The notes under the pieces are model-generated. The model was not told the DNA's origin. It saw only the letters and a list, made by a program, of their open reading frames with translations, and made no database searches. 64,000 nucleotides of DNA from Mantis religiosa (Eukaryota > Arthropoda > Insecta > Mantodea > Mantidae): the NCBI GenBank assembly GCA_030765055.1, contig CM060947.1, positions 217,593,271 to 217,657,270 on the forward strand, given 5' to 3'. This document shows positions 1 to 13,797 of the stretch, in pieces. The first letter of the stretch is position 1; each line of letters begins with the position of its first letter. Position numbers and translations under genes: made by a program.

Positions 1-765
<765 letters not shown>

Positions 766-1020
766 GCCCGCCGCGGTAGCGTAGATGGTAGCGTGTCTGC
801 CTCACGTTCAAGAGGTCCCGAGTTCGAATCTCGGTCAGGGTGAGTTACCTGGATAAGGTTTTTTTCCGGGATTTTCCTTTATCCTTAAAGACGAATGTCG
901 GGAAGCTGTAAGCTCCATGGACCCTGGACCATTTGTACATCATTTCACCCATTTCATTCACCGTCCGATATGACTTAACGTTGGGGGACGTACAATTGAA
1001 AAAAGAAAAAGAGATTAAAA
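766..1020 (+). mobile_element. tRNA-derived SINE, family A
   Basis: The head is tRNA-like, with a pol III B-box match (GTTCGAATC, 822-830) and an A-box-like stretch near 778-795. A body with 'gagttacctggataagg' and a tail ending in A-rich DNA follow. Seven other copies in the window share head and body in the same order, which shows it is a dispersed family. SINEs of this type are transcribed by RNA polymerase III and copied by a LINE reverse transcriptase. Possible 6-bp duplication (GATTAA) at the ends, not convincing. Confidence 0.85.
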
Positions 1021-1112
1021 TAGTATATGTTTATATTTAATGTAAATTTATATTGAGGATTAATCCTTAAAGAATTAATCCTTTTAAATACATTACTCCG
1101 GTATATGGGTAA

Positions 1113-1608
1113 TTTTTAATTAATTAGAGCCAACTGAAAAATTGAATGCCATGGCCGGGATTTGAACCACGGATTTACTGGTTTCCGTCCAGTTGCTCTA
1201 CCCCTTGAGCTACCATGGTCAACCTGCCTTCCTGACATTAAATTCTCCAATTGACTCATCATATTTCCCGGTAGACCACTTAGGATTCTCATATTTGCGA
1301 CAACCAATTGTGGCGACTTACCATTGTAAGTACTTAATTACCAGGATTTTTATCGTAGATTATTTTTAATGTAAATTTATATTGAGGAGTACTTACAATA
1401 GTAGGTCGCCATAAGTGGTTGTCTCAAATATGAGAATCCTAAGTGGTCTACCGGGAAATATGATGAGTCAATTGGAGAATTTAATGTCAGGAAGGCACGT
1501 TGACCATGGTAGCTCAAGGGGTAGAGCAAATGGACGGAAACCAGTAGATCCGTGGTACAAATCCCGGACATGGCATTGAATTTTTCAGTTGGCTCTAATT
1601 AATTAAAA
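1113..1608. mobile_element. Palindromic tRNA-bearing element (inverted dimer), copy 1
   Basis: Two inverted arms of roughly 220 bp meet near 1360. Each arm carries a tRNA-like unit with a B-box-type sequence (GGTTCAAATCCC-like) facing outward, and the outer end reads 'gagccaactgaaaaattgaatgcc' in inverted form on both sides. The centre (1365-1388) holds a 24-bp perfect direct repeat of flanking sequence at 1036-1059, so a flanking segment was copied when the dimer formed. No protein is encoded. Related elements lie at 5070, 16263, 29512 and 33953. It could be classed as a foldback or MITE element, or as an inverted pair of SINEs. Confidence 0.75.
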
Positions 1609-1640
1609 TATGTTTATATGTTCATGATAACTATATAATT

Positions 1641-4820
<3,180 letters not shown>

Positions 4821-5042
4821 ATTAATACAGCTAGACTGAGAAATTCAATGCCATAGCCGGGTTTTGAACCACTTTTCTGCCACTCTCCCGCGGTTGGTCT
4901 AAACCACTGAGCTACTATAGCCAACCTGCCAACATGACATTCAATTCTCCCGGAAGAGCACTGGGGGTTCTCATTTGCTAGGAGACACGCACCTTTTTTG
5001 GCGACTTATTATGCTATAAGTACTTAAGTCTCAGGCTTCATA
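4821..5042 (-). mobile_element. Half (single arm) of the palindromic tRNA-bearing element
   Basis: One arm only: the outer block 'gctagactgagaaattcaatgcc', a minus-strand tRNA-like unit, the 'cccggaagagcactgggggttctc' block and the inner end 'caggcttcat'. The same inner end is seen, inverted, at the centre of the 16.3-kb copy. This shows that a monomer unit exists, of which the palindromes are inverted dimers. Confidence 0.65.
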
Positions 5043-5069
5043 ATTAAACCGCTATGTTTTTAGGTAAAT

Positions 5070-5434
5070 TTATGGAAATAATCATTTCTTCCACACTAGT
5101 CGTGTGTAGGCTAAAGTTTGTATGAGTACAGCCAGATTGAAAAATGCAATGCCTTAACCGGGATTTGAACCACCGTTCTCTCGGTCTCCGTCCGGTCGCT
5201 CTAAACCACTGAGCTACTATGGCCAGACTGTCGACATCTGCCGACATGACATAACATTCCCCAACTGACTCGTGTGTTTCCCGGTAAACCACTAGGAGTT
5301 TAGAGCAACCGGACGGAGACCGAGAGATCCGTGGTTCAAATCCCGGATATGGCATTGAATTTTTCAGTCTGGCTGTACTCATCCAAACTTTAGCCTACAT
5401 ACGGCTAGTGTGAAAGAAATTATTATTTCCATAA
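5070..5434. mobile_element. Palindromic tRNA-bearing element, copy 2 (most complete ends)
   Basis: Both outer ends are preserved as inverted repeats, starting 'ttatggaaataat' at 5070 and ending with its complement at 5434. Next inward on both sides come 'cacactag', a 'gtgtaggctaaag' block, 'cagccaga(c/t)tgaaaaat' and a tRNA-like unit. The centre is short. The right-hand unit carries a B-box-like GGTTCAAATCCC near 5334. No flanking duplication could be defined. Confidence 0.75.
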
Positions 5435-5831
5435 GTTATAGAAATAAAGCGACAATTTTCTTGCTGATCGTATATTTTGGAGGCCCCCCCCCCCCCCCTA
5501 AAAGAAAAACACACCATGCTCACTTATGCACGGCGCGTGCTATTTCTGTTTTAACGAAACTTATTTCAAATCAGTTATTCAATCAAAATAAAGAATTATC
5601 AGACAATTTTACGGTTATAATTTTATTGTAATTATGCAAATAAAAATTCTAAAATGAATTTATTCGTTCCATTAATTATTATTTAAAAGATCTAAAGTAC
5701 AAAGTGCAAGGCACCTAATACTTTTATGTAGCCTATATTTTTATATTATTGTGAAGTATTATCCTTTTCCAATATTAGATTTACCCTTGTGCATTTTAAT
5801 AAACATTTGGTTAAGGTAACGAGAGACAAAA
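5435..5831. other. Unassigned; includes a C15 run
   Basis: AT-rich sequence with a run of 15 cytosines at 5484-5498. Nothing else recognised. Confidence 0.55.
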
Positions 5832-6205
5832 ATGGCTGCGCCGTGATCTAGTGGTTAGACCGCTTTACTCTCACCAAAGCAGCCTGGATTCGATCCTAGA
5901 TGACCTCATGTGAGATTTGTGGTGGACAACACGAAGTAGGGGCGGGTTTTCTCCGGGATATCCGGATTCCCCCACCATCATTACAGCAACTGCTCTATTA
6001 TCACCTTTATTTTCTTTCATTTCATCCTCTTTCTCTACTTCTCTCAATCTCATACCAGCAATGGACTGATCATCCATCCTGGGTCCTCTATCTGATCCAG
6101 AATTTCTGTTCCTCAACCGACGACTAAAGGCATAAAGGATAAAGAAAAAAGAATCCTCTGACACCGCAATAGTGGAAAACTAGGGACGTTGAAGAAGAAA
6201 AAGCA
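5832..6205 (+). mobile_element. tRNA-derived SINE, family B, long-tail form
   Basis: The head 'gcgccgtgatctagtggttagacc' and B-box-type 'ggattcgatcc' are followed by 'gtgagatttgtggtggacaa', a 'ttttctccggga' block, and the long tail ending '...gacaccgcaatagtgg'. The copy at 54528 shares this whole length. Family B copies at 22.3, 31.5, 39.1 and 45.6 kb share the first part but have a different, shorter tail. Confidence 0.85.
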
Positions 6206-6713
6206 AGAGAAACATCCGTTACTTTGTATGTATCTGTTTTGGCTTGTTTTCGTTTACTACGTAATGTTTACTTACATTAAACCCAAATACATAAGGTTAT
6301 TTTAGACCTTCATTTAGACACAATGTTATTTATTACTCTTCAGATCAGAGATAATATGTATAAAAAGATCTCGTAGTGACAGAGAAATCCATGTTACCCT
6401 TATCTGGTTCCAGAGACTAATCTCTACATTTTATCGAGAATATTTGAACATAATGATATTTATTCTAGATAAACATTAACCCAGCCACTTAATAGGATAA
6501 TTCTGTTGAGCAATGGACCGATGACGACGCGGAGGTTGGCATCAACAAAAATAGTCTATGTGTTAGCTTCTTATAAATATCAAGCAATTGCTGCTAAAGT
6601 ATTTGATGAAATACTTCAACGAATTCATGAATTTGTTGAGAAACTATATCTGCATATCATTATTATTTAGAACTGAAGCCTAACAACAGGAGGAATATAT
6701 TTAAAGACAAAGG
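6206..6713. other. Unassigned sequence
   Basis: No gene, RNA or recognisable repeat seen. Confidence 0.5.
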
Positions 6714-6860
6714 ATATGGCTCTATGGTCTGGTGTTTAGCATGCTGGGTTTTAAATCCAGGGGTCGGAGATTCGATTCCTGGCTGGAGGATGGAAATTCA
6801 TCTTTATCCAGGCTTATTTCTAGCCTTCCCTAAAGTATGCAACTACAAAACAGGCATGCA
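6714..6860 (+). mobile_element. tRNA-derived SINE, family D
   Basis: A tRNA-like head ('ggctctatggtctggtgtttagc') with the B-box-like GATTCGATTCC at 6769-6779 and a body with 'tttatccagg'. A related copy lies at 61221. The 3' boundary is uncertain. Confidence 0.6.
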
Positions 6861-6987
6861 TGTGGCGTAAATGTGAAAGACTAAGCAATTTAACACAACA
6901 GTAAATTAGTGAACAACATTCTAATGAGTTATAATTGTTCCAAAGGCAAAGCCGCCTTCAAGACCTAAGATGTTATAGGAAGCATAC

Positions 6988-7413
6988 TGTCGCGAGCCAT
7001 GATGGCGATAGCGCGGCCGGCGCGCACAAAGGGACAGTTAAACCATCGCGGAGATAAAAGGCTAGCCGAAACAGATAAAGATAGATAGATAACTGGAAGG
7101 TTCGTCTTTCGTCTGCTACCGTCTTGATTGTGACAAAACATCCCACAAACTTCTGGAAACATGAATGGACGTATAAAAGGAAGCCACGGTTATTTGTGTG
7201 GACAGTCGTAATTGGACCCGTGCAGCTGTGATTGGAAAGTGAACTCTTCTGTTTATTTACGTGTGCAGAAGTGACGAGAGATTGTGTTGGTTTATGTTAA
7301 GTCATTCTGTTTTTGCTGCCAAGGGTGTACAAACAGTGTGTTTCTAGGAAATAAAGAGCATTTTGAATTTCTGTAACTTGGACTTTTAATTCTACGAACC
7401 CACGAAGTCTCAC
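6988..7413 (+). mobile_element. Solo LTR, copy 1
   Basis: A 426-bp unit beginning TGTCGCGA, with a TATA box (TATAAAAGG, 7172-7180) and an AATAAA polyadenylation signal (7350-7355) about 175 bp downstream, ending '...cgaacccacgaagtctcac'. Two other copies (41472, 60198) start and end the same way. There are no internal genes or second LTR, so it is a solo LTR left by recombination. The superfamily cannot be told from the LTR alone. SINE-A follows directly. Confidence 0.8.
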
Positions 7414-7620
7414 TACTAACGAGCAGTTCAAGAGGTCCTGAGTTAGAATCTCTGTCCAGGTGAGTTATCTGGATAAAATTTTTCCAGGGTATTTCCTTAT
7501 CCTGAACAATGACTGTCTGGTAACCCTAAGCTCTACGGACCCTGGGCTCATTTGAGCACTATTTCACCCATTTTATTCATTGTCTGATGACCTAACATTG
7601 GAAGACGTAAAATAAAATAA
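7414..7620 (+). mobile_element. SINE family A, 5'-truncated
   Basis: Begins at 'cagttcaagaggtcctgag' and lacks the upstream half of the tRNA-like head, which is replaced by the LTR end. The body ('gagttatctggataaaa') and the end ('gacctaacattggaagacgta') match the other copies. Confidence 0.8.
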
Positions 7621-8361
7621 AAACGGAGGAGGGGAGTATAATTTAATCGCTATAATGAGCTTTTGTTGGAAAACGGACACTAATGTGCTGCAAATCAATG
7701 AAGATTTTGAACAGAAAAATTAACATTTTATACAGACTCTCGATGCAGGAACTAAATAAGAGATTACAGAAGTAATAATAAGTAGAACGCAGAATCATGG
7801 ACTTCTACTAAGCAAGTTGAAACATGGATAATGAGTAAAATGGAGCACGAGAGTACAGTGCAATTGAGTTTTTATTTAAGGGTATTCTTTAACTGCTGTG
7901 GTTCTCAGCGGCCCATTCTACACTGAAGTGCAGAAGTTTGCTTAGAGGTTTCTTTATGTGCCGTAAATCTACGACAGGGATCACCGGCTTTATTTACCTT
8001 CCGAAGGAAGCCACCCTAACACTTTCATGCTCCAAAAATCCATCGTCCATTTCAGGGTTTAAACGCGCGACCTAGGGAAGCAGAGGCCCACAAATTCCTG
8101 GACTATGGAGGACGGTAGAGCATAAGAGTGGATGAACAAAATAGGGTTTGATGATGTTTCAGAAAACGCGAGGAAAAGATAGATCAAGAAGAGGTTTTCC
8201 ACTTTGGCAGAAAATGTAAGAACCTTCTGTCTTCTGTTCTTTTCTAATAACATTCAAATTATGCTGTAAATATTTGAGCCATTTTTTCTCGTCTTGCTTG
8301 TAGCCAAGTTCATATTAGTTATCTTGAAATCATTTTAGGCAAACATTTATTGTGGGCAGAA
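7621..8361. other. Unassigned sequence
   Basis: No gene or repeat recognised. The 64-codon minus-strand frame at 8059-8253 has no recognisable domain. Confidence 0.5.
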
Positions 8362-8726
8362 GAATGATGATGATGATGACGACGACGATATGTGTAAATA
8401 AGGGCGCTCAACTACACGGTCATCAAACGCCTTTTAAAAACTTTGTCATGGTGAAAGCCAGAAATAAATGTATCTATAAATAATAAAAATTCAAAAATAA
8501 AATTACAAATAAAATAAACTTACACAACTAAGACAAAAGCATAGTAAAATCTACAAAGAACAATAAATAAAAGACCAAAAGACATTATAAACTATTCCCT
8601 TTAACTAAACTCTAAATTTGACTTAGAAAAAATTAAAAACCCACCAGACATAAAAGCCGTTTTCTTTATTAAATTCGTTAACTAAGCGTGAACAAATGTA
8701 AAACTACCTGTCCAGCGGTGGTCGAA
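8362..8726 (-). mobile_element. 3' end of the non-LTR retrotransposon whose ORF1 lies next to it
   Basis: Read on the minus strand, this AT-rich stretch ends in a hairpin-forming block (GGCG...CGCC, about 8403-8432 on the plus strand) followed by a GTCGTC/ATCATC repeat tail (8363-8389). A similar block closes the segment at 32.57 kb. A microsatellite tail after a small hairpin is typical of LINE 3' ends. It lies immediately downstream of the ORF1 remnant, with no ORF2 between them. Confidence 0.55.
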
Positions 8727-9600
8727 TCAATTTGCCCCTTTTTCCGGTGTTGCGTTAACACTATTTTCAGCAAGTTTACCCTCTTTGTGTTCGAGAGCCT
8801 CGAACCGATCGGAAACTGCGTAGGATATGACCTTCCGTAGGAGATGGTCGCGGATTTCCATGCTGGCTAGCTGTAGTCTTACTATTTTCCCTAAGGAACT
8901 CAGTTCTTTCATATGATGTCTTGAATTTCTTTAGCGATGCATTATATACTACTGGTTCACATGTCATTCTTGAATTAGACGATTTCAGCGGTGACATGGC
9001 TGAATCCTTCTTCTTAAGACTGGGCTTGATAGGTATGCTCACTGTTCTTCGTGCTGGTGTCTGTTGCTTTAGCTGTAATCTTGGTGTAATTATTCTTTCC
9101 GCAATTACTGCCCCGTTTAAGTTGCTAGTTTGTTTTGTGATTTCACGTCTAGGTACCGGCTTAGCTGACACTGCACTATAAGTAACGGCCCTAGGAACGG
9201 AAAGCTGATGAATACGCAAGAGCTTCCGGGTTTCCAAGAAGGACACTTTCACTCTTACCCGGATCCACCCCGGATCTCTTGGACTGCCTTTTCCTTCATA
9301 AAACGGGGGCATTCTCTGGAGTTCGATGAATGAGATTACCTCTGCAGTTGACACATGTTGCAGGTGAAACATGCATCATCATGCTTGACTTCCCCCCAGT
9401 AAATCCAGGTAGCAACTCCATTACAAGAATCACTCGTGTGGCCAAGCACTGGCAATTGTATAACACCTCAATGGATTAGGTATATACGGCTTCACTTCAA
9501 CAGCTTCATACCCTGCTTTGATCTTTTGGGGAGATCTACCCGATCAAAAGTGGGCACCAGTTCACCTCGTTCTTTGCGGTGGACTCACACCTTGTTCCAC
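8727..9600 (-). pseudogene. LINE ORF1 (nucleic-acid-binding, gag-like) remnant
   Basis: On the minus strand, at about 9450-9520, a frame reads KAGYEAVEVKPYIPNPLRCY, a signature just ahead of the zinc knuckles of Jockey/I-type LINE ORF1 proteins. The next frame gives a CCHC pattern (GHTSDSC), a second (KHDDAC) and then TCVNCRGN, so three knuckles can be traced across at least two frameshifts. A 198-codon open stretch follows (8776-9372), with VSFLETRKL and VTYSAVSAKP motifs typical of the region after the knuckles and a basic, proline-rich tail. ORF1 proteins coat LINE RNA. Frameshifts and several lost cysteines mark it as dead. ORF2 is missing between it and the 3' end. Confidence 0.8.
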
Positions 9601-9654
9601 CAAGTTTTCCTGAATCTCTTCATACTCATGTACAATAAGTGTTGAGTCTTAGAG

Positions 9655-9812
9655 TTTTATGAAGTTCATACACACATCCATACTTACAGACTCTGGGGAG
9701 GTTACGGAATACTCCTGTCTAGAGAAAATTTCCCACTAGCAGGCGGGTCCCATTTGGGGACCTCTCACACAGCAGGGAGGTAGTCTGTCAACTGAGTTAC
9801 GGGTCTAGCACA
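9655..9812 (-). mobile_element. tRNA-derived SINE, family E
   Basis: Minus-strand tRNA-like head (complement of 'caactgagttacgggtctag'), followed by the 'gactctggggaggtta' body and a 'catacacacatccatac' end. The copy at 11560 has the same order. Confidence 0.65.
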
Positions 9813-10499
9813 ACTCTTTTTTTAAAAATTTTTCTTATTAGAGCTGAAATAAATATAAATATAATTAATAGTTGTATTAATTTAAGTTTGTGTCCGGAAT
9901 ATCCGAATTTTCGTTAATTCGGATTACCTCCGGTTCCATCTTGTTCGGATGAATGAGATTATTGAGGATTAGTTTTTGTTTTATAATTTTTACATTTAGA
10001 TAAATAGTTAATTAGTTTTTAGAAAGCAAAATCAACACTTCTGGTATGTTGTGTAAAGTATCACTAATTTATTCAGCACCCTGTACTCTGGATGCCGGAA
10101 AAAAGCATGGGAAATCCTCCTAGCTTCACTTGGTGTACCAAAGAGCATATAAATATCTTTATGTACTCTTCACCTCAACGAAATGTAAGCAATGTGCACT
10201 GACATTTCGCCAGGCTACAAGTAAGAGACGCATGCGCCTAACACGCCCGTGCTAAACGATTAGTACTTGAAAAGGTCAGGTGAAAATAACGCTTTCCCAT
10301 TTAGAAGAAGGTAGATTATCTTTAAATATATGCCTCATTTTTAAAAATAATTTATTTTTGAGTTGAGCGAGAAGTCCAAAATTATTTATTGCTCACTGGT
10401 TTAAGTGAATATGATAGACCTCAAAGTGTTGGTTTTGATTTAACCAAAGCAAGAACACATTACCTTAAGATAAATGCCATATTTCTTACTTTTTCTACT
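9813..10499. other. Unassigned sequence
   Basis: AT-rich. Nothing recognised. Confidence 0.5.
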
Positions 10500-10823
10500 T
10501 CCAGTGAGTAGAGGAAGTAGTGTAACCGTAACCATTAGCCTGCCAACTCGACTGCCATATTCGCAAGGTAGAGGTGGACGATCATTCAACCGATATGGGG
10601 ATGAGATATGGTCAGCACTCCCAGCCAGAAGGTTAGCTTTTAGACAAGGTTTCCCTAGCTAGGTTAGCTTCTCAATTTCCTCACGATGCCGAATGGGCAC
10701 CGGTCTTATCTCCGGGACTTAAAATACGCACTCCACCAGGGGTAAGAATGATCCCGGGTGCATTCTGTGGCAGGGAACCAAAGCACACACTCTAGGTCAC
10801 TACGCCACGGCGCAGGACAGAAA
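10500..10823 (-). mobile_element. tRNA-derived SINE, family F
   Basis: On the minus strand it starts 'cctgcgccgtggcgtagtg', has a body with 'attttaagtcccggagat' and 'cggcatcgtgaggaaa', and then 'tgctgaccatatctcatccc'. The same order is found in the copy at 51773 and, more diverged, at 50558. The 62-codon frame inside it is not a gene. Confidence 0.75.
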
Positions 10824-10907
10824 GTAATGTATCCCATCAAAAATTCGACTTTGAGATTTCAACAGAAGCACATGTTTTGAGACATAAATAAAAGAAGGTA
10901 AAGACCC

Positions 10908-11125
10908 GTATATTTGTGTGTGTGGATTGTGTGCGTGCGTGCGGCTGTTTGTGAACAACAAAGTTTAAAAACGAAAAGCCAGTTTAATACCGAACTTAGT
11001 TCAGAACCTTACAAAATTTTCAAGAAAATTTCTCCACTTCAATATATCTTGTATCTAAAAAAGTGTTCGAAAATTCTGATTTTCTCAAAAGGGCTCTAAC
11101 TATGTTGATTAAAATACCATATGGG
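10908..11125 (+). repeat. Dispersed repeat Rep1, copy 2
   Basis: A TG-rich start, 'gtgaacaacaaagtttaaaa', 'aacttagttcag', 'aaaattttcaagaaaatttct' and 'ttttctcaaaagggctctaa', then 'gttgattaaaa', in the same order as copy 1. Confidence 0.6.
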
Positions 11126-11360
11126 CTAAGAAATGACGATAACAAATTAAATTTACACTTTGAGTTATAAAGCAATAGCTCTGAAGTTCTCTTCATTCTG
11201 AAAGAAATACACAAAATCCTTTTACAAAAAAAGGCGCATCTCGTAAATGTTTTTTTTATTTAAAATATAAGGAACCAACTACTTGCGAGATATTTTTGTT
11301 GCCGATTACTGAAATAAGAACTTGTTATTGGATGTTTTTTTATCTCCTAGCCATGCACAG

Positions 11361-11460
11361 AGAACGGGATTTCAAAACGATCAAATAGCGACCCATTCTT
11401 AAATATCTGACTGCCGTTTATTCCCTTATTCCTCTTGTACCTACAAGGAACATGTTTTTG
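11361..11460 (+). repeat. Dispersed repeat Rep2, copy 1
   Basis: The blocks 'aaatagcgaccca', 'ttaaatatctgact' and 'cttgtacctacaagga' align with segments at 13560 and 15785. A short, old, non-coding repeat with uncertain limits. Confidence 0.4.
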
Positions 11461-11559
11461 TTCCATTTATACCCCGCCTTTAACTGCAGTGGTCATATCG
11501 GCGGCCGTTCTCCTTTGGAACATATCGATGGTGTTAACTCGTAATCGTTGGGTTGTATC

Positions 11560-11715
11560 ATTAGTTCACGCACACATTCACACTCTCATCCATACTTTCA
11601 GACTCTGGGGAAGATGGGGAATCATCTTGGTTGGAGAAAAATCCCCACCCCAGCCGGAAATCGAACCCGGGACCCCTTGCGCAGCAGGCAGGTGCTCTAC
11701 CGACTGAGCAAGGAA
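11560..11715 (-). mobile_element. tRNA-derived SINE, family E
   Basis: Minus-strand tRNA-like head with a clear B-box ('gggttcgattt' in complement, near 11660) and the complement of 'ctctaccgactgagc', a normal tRNA D-arm sequence. The body 'gactctggggaagatgggg' matches the copy at 9655. Confidence 0.75.
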
Positions 11716-12244
11716 ATTTGCAGTAAGACAATTTCTACAAATCTTTGTCTCGATTAAGATGAAGTGGGTGTGGATAAATAAGCGTTTGTTTAGTTGATGT
11801 GAAGCCCTCCTGCTTTACGACCGTTATGCTTTCTTTGCTTGCTGAGAGACCTTGATAACAAAATCGATGCGATATTTGCCCAAGCCTCTCAATGTCAGCT
11901 GAAGATGTTGACCGATGGTGCTACTTTGATGGATGTCAACATATCCACATCCCTTTTCTGCATTGTCACCGTTTGGCTTATGTAACCTTCATTTTTTAAG
12001 TAAATATGTACAGGGGGCAAAGCACTCACCACGGATATACGGAAAATTTATTGCTATGCTTTTTCTGCCATACACACTTATTGAAACACTGTTTTTATTG
12101 CCTCCAACCTGAACTGTTATGTAGGAAGTTTACCACTCTCCAAAACTGCATCAACATATGAATAGCATAACTAAAAATTGTTAATCAATTTTATTTCTTT
12201 ATAAAGTTCATAATTATTGAAAAGTTCAATAAATACAAAACGTG
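11716..12244. other. Unassigned sequence
   Basis: Nothing recognised. Confidence 0.5.
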
Positions 12245-12420
12245 GTATTTATATTCAATATATTCCAAAGATGCACTGCAAAGACTTAAAGAGAAATGTT
12301 CCTATTCCAAAATACCTTTACATGGACAGTTTTTTGATTTTCTCAAAAAAGGCTCTAATGATTTTGATTAAAACACAATATTTGCATGATCAATAAAATG
12401 CACGCATCGAATTTCATGGA
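12245..12420 (+). repeat. Dispersed repeat Rep1, copy 3
   Basis: Contains 'tattccaaagatgc', 'gattttctcaaaaaaggctc' and 'gattttgattaaaac', the Rep1 blocks in order, diverged from the other copies. Confidence 0.5.
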
Positions 12421-12767
12421 AATAACTTTTTAAGCGTTCATTTGAAAGGATTTTGTGTCATGGATAAAAGCTTTACACAAAAAATGCAAATCTCTAAAAC
12501 ACAATTTATTAAAAACGTTTTCTGTGGTATCAACAGTTTCCAAAATAAGCGTTATTATTGGTTTAAACTGTTTAATACTTCTGACGTGTTTTTTTTAAGC
12601 AAGTATTTAAAGTTTTCGTGCGATATCATAGAAAGTACGAGTGCTGTTTAATAAAGAATGATCATAATTTTTACGGTCATTATTTTTCGCTATAAAATTC
12701 AATATTATTATATTCTGTTAGCTTAATGTGAAACAAACACGCCATAGTGGTTTTATTGTTGGTACTC

Positions 12768-12791
12768 CTGGTTCTCACCTGTGAGAACCAG
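12768..12791. repeat. 24-bp perfect palindrome inside mariner-1
   Basis: CTGGTTCTCAC, a 2-base centre, then its complement. It lies where the N-terminal transposase coding part should be and probably marks the deletion junction or a small fold-back created there. Confidence 0.8.
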
Positions 12792-12837
12792 GGAAGTTCA
12801 GACATGTTCAGTATCGCCTACCGCTGCAGTGGAGGTA

Positions 12838-13502
12838 ACATGCAGTTAAAGTTGATGTTAGAGCAAGATCCGGAGTTTCTTTCAAACGTAATTACTGCTG
12901 ATAAAACTTGGCTACATCATTTTGATCCTGAGAGAAAACAGCAAAGCTCAGTGTGGAAATATCCTTCATCACCAAACCCCCTCCCCCAAAGCAAAAGAGG
13001 TTGCTTCTGCTGAGAAAGTTATCGTCATCTCATTCTTTGATATTCATGGAATAGTTTATCAGCATGTTGTACCTGCACACACATCAGTAACTGGACAATA
13101 CTACAAGGATGTCCTGAAAACATTTCTAGTCCATATCAGTCACAAAAGACCACATTTTCATGAAGCAGGCTGGATGCTGCACGACGATAATGCGCGGCTA
13201 CATATTGCCAATGTTGTTGCTGAATATCTTGCAAAAATCAACGTGAAGTGAATCGCGCACCCTTCCTATAGTCCGGAGTAAGCCCCATTTGACCTTTTTC
13301 TTCTTCCTAACCTGAAGAAACACCTTCGTGGGAGGCATTATCCATCATCAGAAGCAGTGGTGAAAGCTGCGGAAGCGATTTTGAAGGATCTCTCAAAAAT
13401 GGTTTCCAGCATGTCTTTGAAGACTGGCAGAAACGCTGGGAGAAGTACATCGCATTCAGAGGAGACTATTTTGAGAAGGAGCATCAAAATTATGATGAGT
13501 AA
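12838..13502 (+). pseudogene. mariner transposase remnant (catalytic part)
   Basis: A DDE-type transposase of the mariner DD34D group. Recognisable motifs: LEQDPEFLSNVITAD with the first catalytic Asp, VISFFDIHGIVYQHVVPAH, HDDNARLH with the second Asp, and SYSPE*APFDLFLF with the third. The second and third Asp are 34 residues apart, as the family requires. The end, EKYIAFRGDYFEK, stops at 13500-13502. At least one frameshift (near 12985) and internal stops (after INVK and within YSPE*AP) break it, and the helix-turn-helix N-terminus is absent. Confidence 0.85.
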
Positions 13503-13559
13503 AGGTACGTTGTCAAAAACAAATTGTGATCTTTCTTTATTGAACAGCCCTCGCAAATG

Positions 13560-13670
13560 GAATTTCAAGACTAGTACATAAAGACGAGTTTTTAAACATC
13601 TGACTCGCTATTTCCTTTGTATCTGCAGCGAAATGTGTAGTTAAACTATTTCTGCAAACACTGGAAGTAG
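13560..13670 (+). repeat. Dispersed repeat Rep2, copy 2
   Basis: Blocks 'tttttaaacatctgact', 'tttgtatctgcagcgaaatg' and 'actatttctgcaa' align with the other Rep2 segments. Directly after mariner-1. Confidence 0.4.
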
Positions 13671-13683
13671 ACAGAAAACTAAG

Positions 13684-13790
13684 CTACCCACTCACGTTCA
13701 AGATATTTCGAATTCAAACCTCGATCAGCACTTTCCGAGTTTTCTCTTATCCTTAGAAGACAAATGTCGGCTAGGGCTATATGAGCGTAC
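13684..13790 (+). mobile_element. SINE family A, degraded
   Basis: Retains 'cacgttcaaga', a weakened B-box region, 'ttatccttagaagacaaatg' and 'tcggctagggctatatgagc'. The end is lost. Confidence 0.55.
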
Positions 13791-13797
13791 ATTTTTC

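Larger units (their letters stand above)
12638..13553 (+). mobile_element. mariner transposon, internally deleted (mariner-1)
   Basis: Terminal inverted repeats are CGAGTGCTGTTTAATAAAG on the left and, as complement on the right, CGAGGGCTGTTCAATAAAG. TA precedes the left end; the right flank (CA) no longer matches. The unit is 916 bp, shorter than the roughly 1.3 kb usual for mariner, because the N-terminal DNA-binding part of the transposase is gone. A second copy of the left end begins at 63878. It cannot move on its own, but intact ends could be mobilised by a matching transposase. Confidence 0.85.

Noticed and set aside
766..840. Bona fide tRNA gene
   Set aside because: The tRNA-like sequence is the head of a repeated SINE with a conserved non-tRNA body; no proper anticodon arm or acceptor stem. 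The same holds for all other tRNA-like heads here.
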